This document shows, in pieces, positions 18,940-28,065 of a DNA stretch of 64,000 nucleotides. Made by a program: the position numbers and the translations under genes. Within the stretch, counting starts at the first letter, position 1; the number at the start of each line of letters is the position of its first letter. The DNA lies in assembly GCF_000832305.1 (NCBI RefSeq), contig NZ_CP010536.1, forward strand, positions 124,001-188,000. Direction: 5' to 3'. This DNA is from Cupriavidus basilensis (lineage in GTDB: Bacteria > Pseudomonadota > Gammaproteobacteria > Burkholderiales > Burkholderiaceae). The notes under the pieces are model-generated. The model was not told the origin of the DNA. It was given only the letters and a program-made list of their open reading frames with translations, and made no database searches.

Positions 18940-21594
18940 GTGCCTCTTCAGCCGTCCCTGCCTTTTGATGAAACCGCCCCTGCCGTCGACGCGGTGATGC
19001 ACCGCGCGCGGCCGGTGCCGCCCGGGCACCTTGATGAACTGGGGGCATGCGGGGACGGGTTGCGCGAGTCCTGGGCGCGCTTTTTCCAGATACTGGGCGA
19101 GGAGGGCATCGACGGCCTTGACCAGCAGGCCGCCGCCATGGCGCGCCAGATCCGCGACAACGGCGTGACCTACAACGTCTACGCCGACAACACGGACAAG
19201 GCCGGCGCGCGCGCCTGGGCGCTGGACCTGCTGCCCTTCCTGGTGAGCGAGGAGGACTGGCAGCGCATCGAGCGCGGCGTGGCGCAGCGCGCCGAGCTGG
19301 CCAACGCCATGGTGGCCGACATCTACGGGCCGCAGGCATTGCTGTCCAAGGGGTTGCTGCCGGCCGGCCTGGTCTTCGGCCATCCCGGCTACCTGCGCCC
19401 GCTCAAGGGCTACCAGCCGCCGGGCGGCAACTTCCTGCATATCGTCGCGGTGGACCTCGCGCATACCTTGGAGGGCGGCTGGACGGTGATGGCCCACCGC
19501 ACGGACACGCCTTCCGGCATGGGCTACGCGCTGGAGAACCGCCTCATCATCTCCAGCCTGTTTGCCGATGCCTTTCGCGAGCTGCGCGTGCGGCGCCTGC
19601 CCGCCGCGTTCTCGCAACTGGTGGCCACGCTGGCGCAGCAGCCCGCGGCGCAGCCACCCGCGCCGGAGTCCGAGGACAACGCCGCCGCCACTGTCAGCAA
19701 GCACATCGTGCTGCTCACCCCGGGGCCCTATAACGAAACCTATTTCGAGCACACCTTCCTGGCCCGCTACCTCGGCATCACGCTGGTCGAGGGCAAGGAC
19801 CTGACGGTGCGCAACGACGTGGTGTACCTGAAGACGCTGGCCGGGCTGGAACGCGTCGACGTGGTGCTGCGCCGCCTGGACGACGCCTATTGCGACCCGG
19901 TGGAGCTGCGCCAGGATTCCACGCTCGGCGTGCCCGGGCTGCTGCAGGCGATGCGCGCGGGCAATGTGCTGGTGTCCAACGCGCCCGGCTCGGGCTTCCT
20001 GGAGACGCCGGCCATCCACGGCTTCCTGCCGGCCATTTCCCGCGCGCTGCTGGGCGAGGAGCTGCTGCTGCCGGGCGTGCCCAGCTGGTGGTGCGGCGAG
20101 GCCACGGCGCGCGCGGAGGCGCTCGGGGAATTCACCGAAGCCTTCCTGATGCCAACCTACCCGCGCGGCATGGCGCAGCCGTGGGAAGGCCCGCGCCTGG
20201 GCATGGAGCGCGGGCTGCAGCGCCTGGCGGACTGGCGCGAGCGCATCGAGCAGGTGCCGGATCTGTTTACCATCCAGGCCGACCTGCCGCTGTCGCACGC
20301 ACCACGCTGGGAAGGGCCGCATATCGGCTCGCGCGCCGCCATGCTGCGGGTCTATGCCATTGCCGACGGGCAGGGCGGCTGGCAGGTGATGCCCGGCGGT
20401 TTCACCCGGCTCGCGGGCGAGGGGCAGCCGGCGGTATCGATGCAGCTCGGCGGCTCCAGCGTCGACACCTGGGTGCTGTCGAGCCAGCCGGCGCAGCCGG
20501 GCGGCGCGCCGTCGCAGTTCCCCATGGCCGGCGCGGCGCGCGGGCGGGCGGCCAAGCCGCTGGCGGTATCCAGCCGCGCCGCCGAGAACCTGTTCTGGGC
20601 CGGGCGCTATGCCGAGCGCGCGGAAAACAACGTACGCCTGTGCCGCCTGGTGCTGGGCTCGATCGAAAGCAGCGACGACCGCGACGACAGCGCGCTCGAC
20701 GTGATCGGCGAACTGGTGCTCGCCTGCGGCCTGCTGCCGACCGGCGCGCCGCAGCCGCGCGCCTCGCTGCGCGTGTTCGAGCGCAGCCTGGTATCCGCGC
20801 TGGCGGAAAGCACCGGCTGGACCAGCGTGGGCCAGAACCTGGCCAGCCACGTACACGCCGCCACCGAAATCCGCAACCGGCTGTCCAACGATCACTGGCG
20901 CACCATCCTGGCCGCCCGCAACGATTTCGGCGACGCCATGGAGGCAGCCTGCGCGGGGAGTCCCGGCAGTGCCGGCGACGCGGGCATCTACGACCGCCCG
21001 CGCGTGCTGGCAGCACTGGATCACCTGTCCATGCAGCTCGCCGCCATCAGTGGCGCGCAGGGCGACCGCATGATCCGCGACGAAGCCTGGCGCCTGCTGT
21101 TTATCGGCCGCCATATCGAGCGCGTGGCCACGCTCTCGACGTTCCTGCGGGTGTTTGCGCACAACGGCGCGCTGCTGCACCGGACCTGCTTCGATCTGCT
21201 GCTGCACCTGTTCGACAGCACGCTGACCTTCCGCGCGCTGTACCCGGGCCGCTCCGATGTGCCCGCGCTGGTCGACCAGCTGGTGATCGAGCCCACCAAC
21301 CCGCGCGGGCTCTACGGCTTGCTGGCGCGGCTGCGCGTCAAGCTCGGCCAGATCTCGCCGCCGGCCAGCCCGGCCGGCACCGGGCGCGTGCCGCTGCCGC
21401 AATGGCTGCCCACCGTGGAGACGCTGCCCGACTGGGAAACACTGTGCCAGCGCGGCGCTGACGGGAAATACACCAATCTGGTGCGACTATGCGAGCAACT
21501 GACTGACATGATGGTGCAGCTCTCAGACGAAATCAGTGCGCGCTACTTCAGCCATGCCGGCATGGCCGGCACCCGCGTCGGGGCGCAACCATGA
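18940..21594 (+). CDS. Circularly permuted ATP-grasp protein fused to alpha-E domain
   Basis: This 884-residue fusion has an N-terminal circularly permuted ATP-grasp domain (about 90-520). Its family pattern is seen in NGVTYNVYAD, GGNFLHIVAVDLAH, TPSGMGYALENR and RRLDDAYCDPVELRQDS (about 310-330). A C-terminal alpha-E (DUF403) domain (about 543-870) starts SRAAENLFWAGRYAERAEN. ATP-grasp enzymes make amide bonds through acyl-phosphates; the alpha-E helical domain is of unknown role and is often a separate gene next to it. The start is a GTG at 18940. The gene sits 26 bases after the DUF2126 gene and overlaps the next transglutaminase gene by four bases (ATGA), so translation is coupled. Confidence 0.9.
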   Translation: MPLQPSLPFDETAPAVDAVMHRARPVPPGHLDELGACGDGLRESWARFFQILGEEGIDGLDQQAAAMARQIRDNGVTYNVYADNTDKAGARAWALDLLPFLVSEEDWQRIERGVAQRAELANAMVADIYGPQALLSKGLLPAGLVFGHPGYLRPLKGYQPPGGNFLHIVAVDLAHTLEGGWTVMAHRTDTPSGMGYALENRLIISSLFADAFRELRVRRLPAAFSQLVATLAQQPAAQPPAPESEDNAAATVSKHIVLLTPGPYNETYFEHTFLARYLGITLVEGKDLTVRNDVVYLKTLAGLERVDVVLRRLDDAYCDPVELRQDSTLGVPGLLQAMRAGNVLVSNAPGSGFLETPAIHGFLPAISRALLGEELLLPGVPSWWCGEATARAEALGEFTEAFLMPTYPRGMAQPWEGPRLGMERGLQRLADWRERIEQVPDLFTIQADLPLSHAPRWEGPHIGSRAAMLRVYAIADGQGGWQVMPGGFTRLAGEGQPAVSMQLGGSSVDTWVLSSQPAQPGGAPSQFPMAGAARGRAAKPLAVSSRAAENLFWAGRYAERAENNVRLCRLVLGSIESSDDRDDSALDVIGELVLACGLLPTGAPQPRASLRVFERSLVSALAESTGWTSVGQNLASHVHAATEIRNRLSNDHWRTILAARNDFGDAMEAACAGSPGSAGDAGIYDRPRVLAALDHLSMQLAAISGAQGDRMIRDEAWRLLFIGRHIERVATLSTFLRVFAHNGALLHRTCFDLLLHLFDSTLTFRALYPGRSDVPALVDQLVIEPTNPRGLYGLLARLRVKLGQISPPASPAGTGRVPLPQWLPTVETLPDWETLCQRGADGKYTNLVRLCEQLTDMMVQLSDEISARYFSHAGMAGTRVGAQP

Positions 21595-22553
21595 GCGCTG
21601 CCATGAGTGCGACCATGAATGTGACGATGGGCCAGGCGCAAGGCGTTGCCGCGCCCGCGCCAGAGCGCGCGGCCAGCGTGCTGACGATTCATCACAAGAC
21701 CATCTACGATTACTCCGCGCCGGTGGAGAACGCCCAGCAGCGCGCCGTGGTGTTTCCGGTGACCTGCCCGTGGCAGGCGGTGCACGCGCACAGCACGCAG
21801 ATCGAGCCGCCGCCGTCGCACCAGCATGCGGACATCGACGCCTTCGGCAACCACGTGCTGTACTTCACCATCGACGTGCCGCACGACTACATGCAGCTCG
21901 CCTGCGAGAGCACAGTCAGCCTCACGCCGCGCTGGGCGTCGCTCGACCCCGCCGCCAGCATGCCATGGGAGACGGCCGTCGCCGCGCTGCGCTTTCGCGC
22001 CGGGCAGCCTTTCCTGCCGCAAAGCGAGTTCTGCTTCGCCTCGCCCAACGTGGCGCTGCATCCTGATCTCGAGGCCTACGCGCTCGCCAGCTTCGCGCCC
22101 GGCGTGCCGGTGGTGGCCGGCGCCATCGACCTGATGCATCGCGTGCACGCCGACTTCGAATACCAGACCACCGCCACCGAGGTCGATACCCCGGCGCTGC
22201 AAGCTTTCGGCCTGCGCAGCGGCGTGTGCCAGGACTTCGCCCAGGTCATGATCGGCTGCCTGCGCTCGCTCGGCCTCGCGGCGCGCTACGTCAGCGGCTA
22301 CCTGTGCACCGAGCCGCCACCCGGCCAGCCCAGGCTGATCGGCGCCGATGCCTCGCACGCCTGGCTGTCGGTGTATTGCCCGCTGGCCGGCTGGGTCGAC
22401 CTCGATCCCACCAACGACGTGCTGGCCGACACCAGCCACGTCACGCTGGCGTTCGGGCGCGACTATAGCGATGTCTCGCTGCTGCGCGGCGTCATCGTGG
22501 GCGGCGGCGCGCACGATGTGGAAGTGGAGGTCAGCGTGCTGCCGGTCGAGTAG
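21591..22553 (+). CDS. Transglutaminase-like cysteine peptidase, stand-alone
   Basis: This 320-residue protein has the bacterial transglutaminase N-terminal domain (about 30-110, LTIHHKTIYDYSAPV) and a transglutaminase core with Cys213 in SGVCQDFAQ, His256 in ASHAW and Asp272 in LDPTND. The catalytic triad is therefore complete, and protease, amidase or transamidase activity is expected. It lacks a signal peptide, so cytoplasmic action is likely. The start overlaps the stop of the ATP-grasp/alpha-E gene. It is the second transglutaminase of the cluster; the first is fused to DUF2126. The partner substrate is unknown. Confidence 0.9.
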   Translation: MSAAMSATMNVTMGQAQGVAAPAPERAASVLTIHHKTIYDYSAPVENAQQRAVVFPVTCPWQAVHAHSTQIEPPPSHQHADIDAFGNHVLYFTIDVPHDYMQLACESTVSLTPRWASLDPAASMPWETAVAALRFRAGQPFLPQSEFCFASPNVALHPDLEAYALASFAPGVPVVAGAIDLMHRVHADFEYQTTATEVDTPALQAFGLRSGVCQDFAQVMIGCLRSLGLAARYVSGYLCTEPPPGQPRLIGADASHAWLSVYCPLAGWVDLDPTNDVLADTSHVTLAFGRDYSDVSLLRGVIVGGGAHDVEVEVSVLPVE

Positions 22554-22631
22554 GCACCGCGCCGCGGTCAGCGGCTGGCAAGCCAATTGCTTGTCAGTAG
22601 CCTGGGTTTGCCGAGAAAAGGGGGAATCACC

Positions 22632-23564
22632 ATGCTAAGCCGCACCGCCGACCACCTGTTCTGGATGGCCCGCTACACCGAGCGCGCGGAAAACACCGCC
22701 CGCATGCTCGACGTCAACTACCAGGCTTCGATGCTGCCGCAATCACCCGAGGTGGCGCAGCAAGGCTGGCTGGCGATGCTCGACGTGACGGAACTCACGC
22801 CGGTATTCGCCGCGCACCACGGCGCGGTCGTGCACGAGGAAGTGATCGATTTCATGGTGCGCGACCTGAGCCACCCGGCGTCGATCATGTCCTGCCTGCG
22901 CGCTGCCCGCGAAAACGCCCGCGCCGTGCGCGGCGCACTCACCACGCCGCTGTGGGAGACCATCAACACCACCTGGCTCGATGTCCAGCAGATGGTTGCC
23001 GACGGCATCCTGCGCCACGATCCGGCGCAGTTCTTCGAGTGGGTCAAGTTCCGCTCCCACTTAACGCGTGGTGTGGAAGCCGGCACCATGCTCAAGGACG
23101 AAGCCTACTGCTTCATGCGGCTGGGCACCTTCCTGGAGCGCGCCGACAACACTGCGCGCATTCTCGACGTCAAGTTCCAGGCCACCGACCTCGGCCTGCA
23201 GCAAGACGACTTCTACCAGTGGGCCGCGGTATTGCGCTCCGTGTCGGGGCTGGAGATGTATCGCAAGGTCTACCGCTCGGTGGTCACGCCGGAGCGCGTG
23301 GCCGAGTTGCTGATCGTGCACCCGGATATGCCGCGGTCGCTGGCGGCCAGTTTGCGGGAGGTGGTTTCGTTGCTGGCGCAGGTGCGCAATGCGCAGTCAG
23401 TGGAGACCGAGCGGCGGGCGGGGAAACTGCATGCCGAGCTTAAATTCACTCGGATCGAGGATATTTTTTCTGTCGGGATTCATGGATGGCTTGGCGATTT
23501 TCTTCGCAGGATCCATGAGCTTGGGGGTGGGGTCAGTCGGGATTTTCTGATGAAGGGGGGGTAG
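22632..23564 (+). CDS. Alpha-E domain-containing protein (DUF403), stand-alone
   Basis: This 310-residue all-helical protein starts LSRTADHLFWMARYTERAENTARM, closely matching the start of the alpha-E domain in the ATP-grasp fusion upstream. Two clear alpha-E paralogs therefore occur within 3 kb. The molecular function of the family is unknown; it is tied by gene neighbourhood to ATP-grasp, transglutaminase and Anbu genes. The ATG at 22632 follows GGGGAA, and an upstream in-frame ATG at 22587 is rejected. It is the last gene of the cluster and is followed by a perfect 19-bp hairpin. No Anbu (proteasome-like peptidase) gene follows. Confidence 0.9.
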   Translation: MLSRTADHLFWMARYTERAENTARMLDVNYQASMLPQSPEVAQQGWLAMLDVTELTPVFAAHHGAVVHEEVIDFMVRDLSHPASIMSCLRAARENARAVRGALTTPLWETINTTWLDVQQMVADGILRHDPAQFFEWVKFRSHLTRGVEAGTMLKDEAYCFMRLGTFLERADNTARILDVKFQATDLGLQQDDFYQWAAVLRSVSGLEMYRKVYRSVVTPERVAELLIVHPDMPRSLAASLREVVSLLAQVRNAQSVETERRAGKLHAELKFTRIEDIFSVGIHGWLGDFLRRIHELGGGVSRDFLMKGG

Positions 23565-23620
23565 GAGACAGGGAGATCGGGCGACAGGGAGATAGGGCGA
23601 GGGGGGCTTTCGCTGCTTCG

Positions 23621-23664
23621 TTGAGCGGTGTTGGCTTTTGGGTGCAAAAGCCAACACCGCTCAA
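23621..23664. terminator. Perfect 19-bp hairpin between convergent alpha-E and parA genes
   Basis: Arms 23621-23639 and 23646-23664 are exact reverse complements around the loop GGGTGC. The inner four pairs are A/T. It lies in the 108-base gap between the convergent alpha-E and parA genes, so it probably ends transcription from both sides. There is no long T-run on either side, which leaves some doubt. Confidence 0.7.
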
Positions 23665-23672
23665 AATTACCC

Positions 23673-24440
23673 CTATCCCACCAACTCCTGATGCAGAGCC
23701 AGATACTCCAGCGCCAGCTTATGCCTCGGATCCAGGTGAATCATCGGCATCGCATGCTGATGCGACTCCCGGATCTTCACGGACGACGACAGCCGTGAAT
23801 TCAACACCGGCAGCCCTTCGCTGACCAGTTCCTCCACCAGTTGCAGCGGCAAGGTGGCGCGCGGCTGGAACTGGTTGATCACGATCCCTTCGACTTCCAG
23901 GTCCGCGTTGTGGTCGTGCTGGATCTCTTTTACGTTGTCCAGCAGCGTGTAGAGCGCGCGGCGGGAGAAGTCGTCGCAGTCGAATGGGATCAGGCAGCGC
24001 TGGACAGCAATCAGCGCGGAGCGGGTGTAGAAGTTCAGCGCGGGCGGGGTGTCGATGTAGATGGCGTCGTACGTTTGTTCCAGCTCGATCAGCGCATCGC
24101 GCAGCTTGTAGATCTTGTAGCGGGATTCGAGCTTGCCGTGCAGCGTATCGAGCTCGGGATGGGCGGGCATCACATCGAGGTTTTCGAACGGCGTGGCGTG
24201 GATGAACGCGGTGACATCCAGCGGCTTGAAGCTGTATGTGAGCGCGGTCTCGAAGAAGTCGGCCACCGTCGGGGCGGCCTCGGCGGCGTGCGCGCCGAGC
24301 AGGTACTGGCTGGAGTTGCCTTGCGCATCGAGGTCGATGACCAGGGTGCGCAGACCTTCGCTGGCGCTGATGGCCGCCAGGTTGCAGACGATGGTCGACT
24401 TGCCGACTCCGCCCTTCTGATTAAATACGACGCGCCGCAT
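23673..24440 (-). CDS. ParA-family ATPase (orphan)
   Basis: This 255-residue Walker-type ATPase of the ParA/MinD group has a deviant Walker A NQKGGVGKST at the N-terminus (about 7-16), Walker A' IDLDAQGN (about 38-45) and Walker B AIYIDTPPALN (about 127). Such proteins position DNA, complexes or granules on the nucleoid. No parB gene is next to it, so it is an orphan rather than the chromosome-partition ParA. The start at 24440 puts the ATG directly before RRVVFNQKGG; a longer start at 24467 has no support. It lies 82 bases downstream of rodA on the same strand and could be the last gene of the mre operon. The cargo is unknown. Confidence 0.85.
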   Translation of the reverse strand: MRRVVFNQKGGVGKSTIVCNLAAISASEGLRTLVIDLDAQGNSSQYLLGAHAAEAAPTVADFFETALTYSFKPLDVTAFIHATPFENLDVMPAHPELDTLHGKLESRYKIYKLRDALIELEQTYDAIYIDTPPALNFYTRSALIAVQRCLIPFDCDDFSRRALYTLLDNVKEIQHDHNADLEVEGIVINQFQPRATLPLQLVEELVSEGLPVLNSRLSSSVKIRESHQHAMPMIHLDPRHKLALEYLALHQELVG

Positions 24441-24522
24441 TTGAGCCCTTGGAGGTAAACGTTCCAAAGGAGAGAGGATACCTTAGCAAGGTGTCATTTC
24501 AGCAGCCAAATCGCACGCGAGG

Positions 24523-25665
24523 CTATGTTTGTATCAGCCGCTTTTGCCGCGAGATGCTCATCAGGATCCCGATGCCCATGCCCAGCGTCACCAGCGCCGT
24601 TCCCCCGTAGCTCAACAGCGGCAACGGCACGCCCACCACGGGCAGGATGCCGCTCACCATGCCCATGTTCACAAAGGCATAGGTGAAGAAGATCAGCGTG
24701 ATCGAGCCTGCCAGCAGCCGCGAGAACAGCGTCGGCGCGTTGGCCGCGATGTACAGCCCGCGGAAGATCAGCAGCAGGTAGAGCACCAGCAGCACGGCGT
24801 TGCCGATCAGCCCGAACTCTTCGGAGAACACGGCGAAGATGAAGTCGGTGTGCTTCTCGGGGATGAACTCGAGGTGCGTCTGCGTGCCCTTTAGCCAGCC
24901 TTTGCCGAACAGGCCGCCGGAGCCGATGGCAATGATGGACTGGATGGTGTGGAAGCCCTTGCCGAGCGGGTCGGTGGTGGGGTCCAGCAGCGTGCAGATG
25001 CGGTGTTGCTGGTAGTCGTGCAGGATCGGCCAGGTCACGCCGGGGGCGCAGATATCGTGCTCGAAGCTGACCAGCGCCGTGATGGCGACCACCGCGATGG
25101 CAAGCAGCGGCAGGATGATCTTCCACGACAGGCCGGCGAAATAGATCACATAGAGGCCGGCGGCCATCACCAGCAGGCCGGTGCCGAGGTCGGGCTGCTT
25201 GGCGATCAGGCCCACGGGCACGCCGAGCAGCACCAGCGCCAGCACAAAGTCGAACCACCTGACCGAGCCCTCCCGCTTCTGGAAGTACCACGCCAGCATC
25301 AGCGGCATGGCGATCTTCATGATCTCGGAGGGCTGGATCACCATGCCGACGTAGAGCCAGCGCCGCGCGCCCTTGCGGATAAGGCCGAACATGGCCACCG
25401 CCACCAGCAGGGCCACGCCGACCGTATAGAGCGGCACCGCCACCCGCATCAGCGTCTGGGTTGGCAGGTAAGCGATGACCCACATCACCAGGTAGGACAG
25501 CAGGATGTTGCGCAACTGGTCTTCGACCCGGCCGGGCATGTCGATGGCGGCTGAGTAGAGCGCCACGATGCCGGTGGCGAACAGCAGGAAGACGATAAGC
25601 GCGAGTGGCTTGTCAAAGCCGGTCAGGGCCGTCTTGATGAACGATAGGACGCGGCGGCGATCCAT
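24523..25665 (-). CDS. rodA: Rod shape-determining peptidoglycan glycosyltransferase RodA
   Basis: RodA is the SEDS-family glycosyltransferase that polymerises lipid II during lateral wall growth, working with PBP2 of the elongasome. The 380-residue integral membrane protein has about ten hydrophobic segments and the SEDS hallmarks ARRWLYVG, QPSEIMKIAMPLMLAW and KQPDLGTGLLV, with GKGWLKGTQTHLEFIPEKHTD in the large loop. It starts 12 bases after the mrdA stop in the mreBCD-mrdA-rodA order common to betaproteobacteria. Confidence 0.96.
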   Translation of the reverse strand: MDRRRVLSFIKTALTGFDKPLALIVFLLFATGIVALYSAAIDMPGRVEDQLRNILLSYLVMWVIAYLPTQTLMRVAVPLYTVGVALLVAVAMFGLIRKGARRWLYVGMVIQPSEIMKIAMPLMLAWYFQKREGSVRWFDFVLALVLLGVPVGLIAKQPDLGTGLLVMAAGLYVIYFAGLSWKIILPLLAIAVVAITALVSFEHDICAPGVTWPILHDYQQHRICTLLDPTTDPLGKGFHTIQSIIAIGSGGLFGKGWLKGTQTHLEFIPEKHTDFIFAVFSEEFGLIGNAVLLVLYLLLIFRGLYIAANAPTLFSRLLAGSITLIFFTYAFVNMGMVSGILPVVGVPLPLLSYGGTALVTLGMGIGILMSISRQKRLIQT

Positions 25666-25677
25666 GGCGCGTCTCCT

Positions 25678-27996
25678 TCAGCGTGAAGCGTTGCCGCCGG
25701 CCGCGGCGGGCGCGGTTGCCGGTTTGGCGCGGGGTTTCGAACTGGCGGGCGCCATGGCGGGCGACGCGGCCGGAGCGGTGGGCGGCGCCGGGCGGCTGTG
25801 GCCGAGGGCCTGCGCCATGCGCTGGTCCAGCGTCTGCACCGCCGAGGCGGGCGGGATGGCGGCGGGGTCGATCACCGGCGCCGCCACGGCAGAGGCGGCC
25901 GCGGCGGAGGCGCCGGCGCGGGCTGCCACCCGCGCCGCCGGCACGCTGGCGCCTTCGCTGGTGGCGGCGGCTTCGCTCGCGCCCATGACGGTGGCGCTGG
26001 CGATGCTGGCGGTGTGGCCGGTGGTAAACACGCTGGGCGTATCCACGGGCGGCTTGCCGCCGGCGCGTTCGGAAGCGGGCGGGGCGATGTTCGCCAGTTC
26101 TTCCGGCCACTTGCCCGTCAAATAGTAATCCATCACCTTGCGTGCGATCGGCGCGGCCACGGCACCGCCGAAGCCGGCGTTTTCCACGATCATCGCCAGC
26201 GCGATCTTCGGGTTGTCGGCGGGAGCGAACGCGGTATAGAGCGCGTGGTCGCGCTTGCGCTCGTCCAGCGCGTGATGGTTGTACTTCTCGTTCTTGCCCA
26301 TGGTGAAGGTCTGCGCCGTCCCGGTCTTGCCTGCGGACTCATAGGCGGCGCCGGCGAACGCGCGGGCGGCGGTGCCCGAGTGCGTCACGCCGACCATGGC
26401 GCGCTTGATCACGTCGATATCCGACTGCTTGAGCGGCAGGCGGTAGCTTTCCTTGGGCACGGTGAGCTCGCGCTCGCGGCTGACCGAATCCTCCACCGCT
26501 TTGACCAGGTGGGGCTTCATGGCGATGCCGTTGTTGACCAGGATGGAGGTGGCGTTGGCCAGCTGCAGGATGGTGAAGCTGTTGTAGCCCTGGCCGATCC
26601 CCAGCGAGATGGTTTCGCCGTCATACCATTTCTGCTGCTCGGGCTTGCGGTAGGCGCGGCGCTTCCAGTCGGTGGAGGGCAGGATGCCGCGGCTCTCGCC
26701 CTCGATGTCGATGCCGGTGATCTGGCCGAAGCCCAGCGGCTTCATGAAGTCGTGAATGCCGTTGACGCCCATGTCGCGCGCCAGCATGTAGTAATAGGTG
26801 TCGCACGACTGCACGATGGAGGCGTTCATGTCCACCCAGCCGTGGCCGCCAGGCTTGTCGTCGCGGAAGGTATGGTTGCCCAGCGTGAACGAGCCCGGAT
26901 CGTGGAAGCCCCAGGCCGCGGTGCGCTTGCCGGTGGTGAGCGCCGCCAGCGCCATGAACGGCTTGTAGGTGGAGCCGGGCGGGTAGGTGCCGCGCAGCGG
27001 GCGGTTCAGGAGCGGCTTGTCGGGCGAGCCGTTGAGCTCGTTCCAGGTATTGGTGTCGATGCCTTCGACGAACAGGTTGGGGTCGTAGGTCGGCTTGGAG
27101 ACAAAGGCCAGGATGTCGCCCGTGGCCGGCTCGATCGCCACCAGCGCGCCGCGCTTGTCGCCAAACAGCGCCTCGGCCAGTTGCTGCAGGCGGATATCGA
27201 GCGACAGGATCAGGTTGTTGCCGGGCGTGGCGGGGGAGGTGGACAGCGTGCGGATGGGGCGTCCGCCCGCGCTCACTTCCACTTCCTCGAAGCCGGTCAG
27301 GCCGTGCAGCTCGGTCTCGTAGCTTTGCTCGATGCCGATCTTGCCGATGTAGTTGGAGCCCTTGTAGTTGTCGGCGTCCTTGCGCGGATCGTATTTGGCG
27401 CCTTCGGCGCTGTTGGCCTCGTCCATGGCCTCGATGCGTTCCTGGTCGCGCTGCGAGATGCGGCCGAGGTAGCCGATCACGTGCGAGGCGGACTCGCCCA
27501 TCGGGTACTGGCGGAACAGCCGGGCGCGCACGTCCACGCCGGGAAAGCGGAAGCGCTGGGCGGAGAAGCGCGCCACTTCCTCGTCGGTGAGCTGGCTGCG
27601 GATCGGCAGGCTTTCGAAGCTGCGCGACTCCTCCATCAGGCGCTTGAAGCGGCGGCGGTCGCGCGGCTGGATGTCGATCAGCTGGGCCAGTTCCTCGATG
27701 GTGTTGTCGAGCGTGTCGGACAGCTTGGACGGGGTGATTTCCAGCGTGTAGGCGGAATAGTTGCGCGCCAGCACCACGCCGTTGCGGTCCATGATGATGC
27801 CGCGGTTGGGCTCGATCGGCGCCACCGAGATGCGGTTGTCCTCGGCCTTGGCCGAGTACTGGTCATGCTTGTACCACTGCAGCCACAGGAAACGGCTGAA
27901 CAGCAGGCCGAAGCAGATCACGGCAAACAGGCCCGCCGCCGCTACGCGGATGCGGAAGCGGCCGAGCTCCTGTTCGACATTGCGTATTTCGGTCAT
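25678..27996 (-). CDS. mrdA: Peptidoglycan D,D-transpeptidase PBP2 (MrdA)
   Basis: PBP2 cross-links peptidoglycan during elongation, anchored in the inner membrane. The 772-residue protein has one N-terminal membrane span (about 17-40), a dimerisation region, and a transpeptidase domain with catalytic Ser342-T-Y-K345, S397-C-D399 and K557-T-G559. The last 130 or so residues are an Ala/Pro-rich low-complexity tail after the catalytic domain, which makes it longer than E. coli PBP2. It lies between mreD and rodA and follows mreD by 69 bases. Confidence 0.96.
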   Translation of the reverse strand: MTEIRNVEQELGRFRIRVAAAGLFAVICFGLLFSRFLWLQWYKHDQYSAKAEDNRISVAPIEPNRGIIMDRNGVVLARNYSAYTLEITPSKLSDTLDNTIEELAQLIDIQPRDRRRFKRLMEESRSFESLPIRSQLTDEEVARFSAQRFRFPGVDVRARLFRQYPMGESASHVIGYLGRISQRDQERIEAMDEANSAEGAKYDPRKDADNYKGSNYIGKIGIEQSYETELHGLTGFEEVEVSAGGRPIRTLSTSPATPGNNLILSLDIRLQQLAEALFGDKRGALVAIEPATGDILAFVSKPTYDPNLFVEGIDTNTWNELNGSPDKPLLNRPLRGTYPPGSTYKPFMALAALTTGKRTAAWGFHDPGSFTLGNHTFRDDKPGGHGWVDMNASIVQSCDTYYYMLARDMGVNGIHDFMKPLGFGQITGIDIEGESRGILPSTDWKRRAYRKPEQQKWYDGETISLGIGQGYNSFTILQLANATSILVNNGIAMKPHLVKAVEDSVSRERELTVPKESYRLPLKQSDIDVIKRAMVGVTHSGTAARAFAGAAYESAGKTGTAQTFTMGKNEKYNHHALDERKRDHALYTAFAPADNPKIALAMIVENAGFGGAVAAPIARKVMDYYLTGKWPEELANIAPPASERAGGKPPVDTPSVFTTGHTASIASATVMGASEAAATSEGASVPAARVAARAGASAAAASAVAAPVIDPAAIPPASAVQTLDQRMAQALGHSRPAPPTAPAASPAMAPASSKPRAKPATAPAAAGGNASR

Positions 27997-28065
27997 GGTA
28001 CTGCGTCAGCCTTGCGGTTTGCCGCCCCCCAGGGGGCACGGCGGGACTTCGGTTGGGGTAAAGCG

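Noticed and set aside
15368..19339. Very long minus-strand open frame (1323 codons) opposite the transglutaminase-DUF2126 gene
   Set aside because: High-GC coding strands leave long antisense frames. Its translation is Arg/Ala/His-rich with no family pattern, while the plus strand carries clear catalytic motifs.
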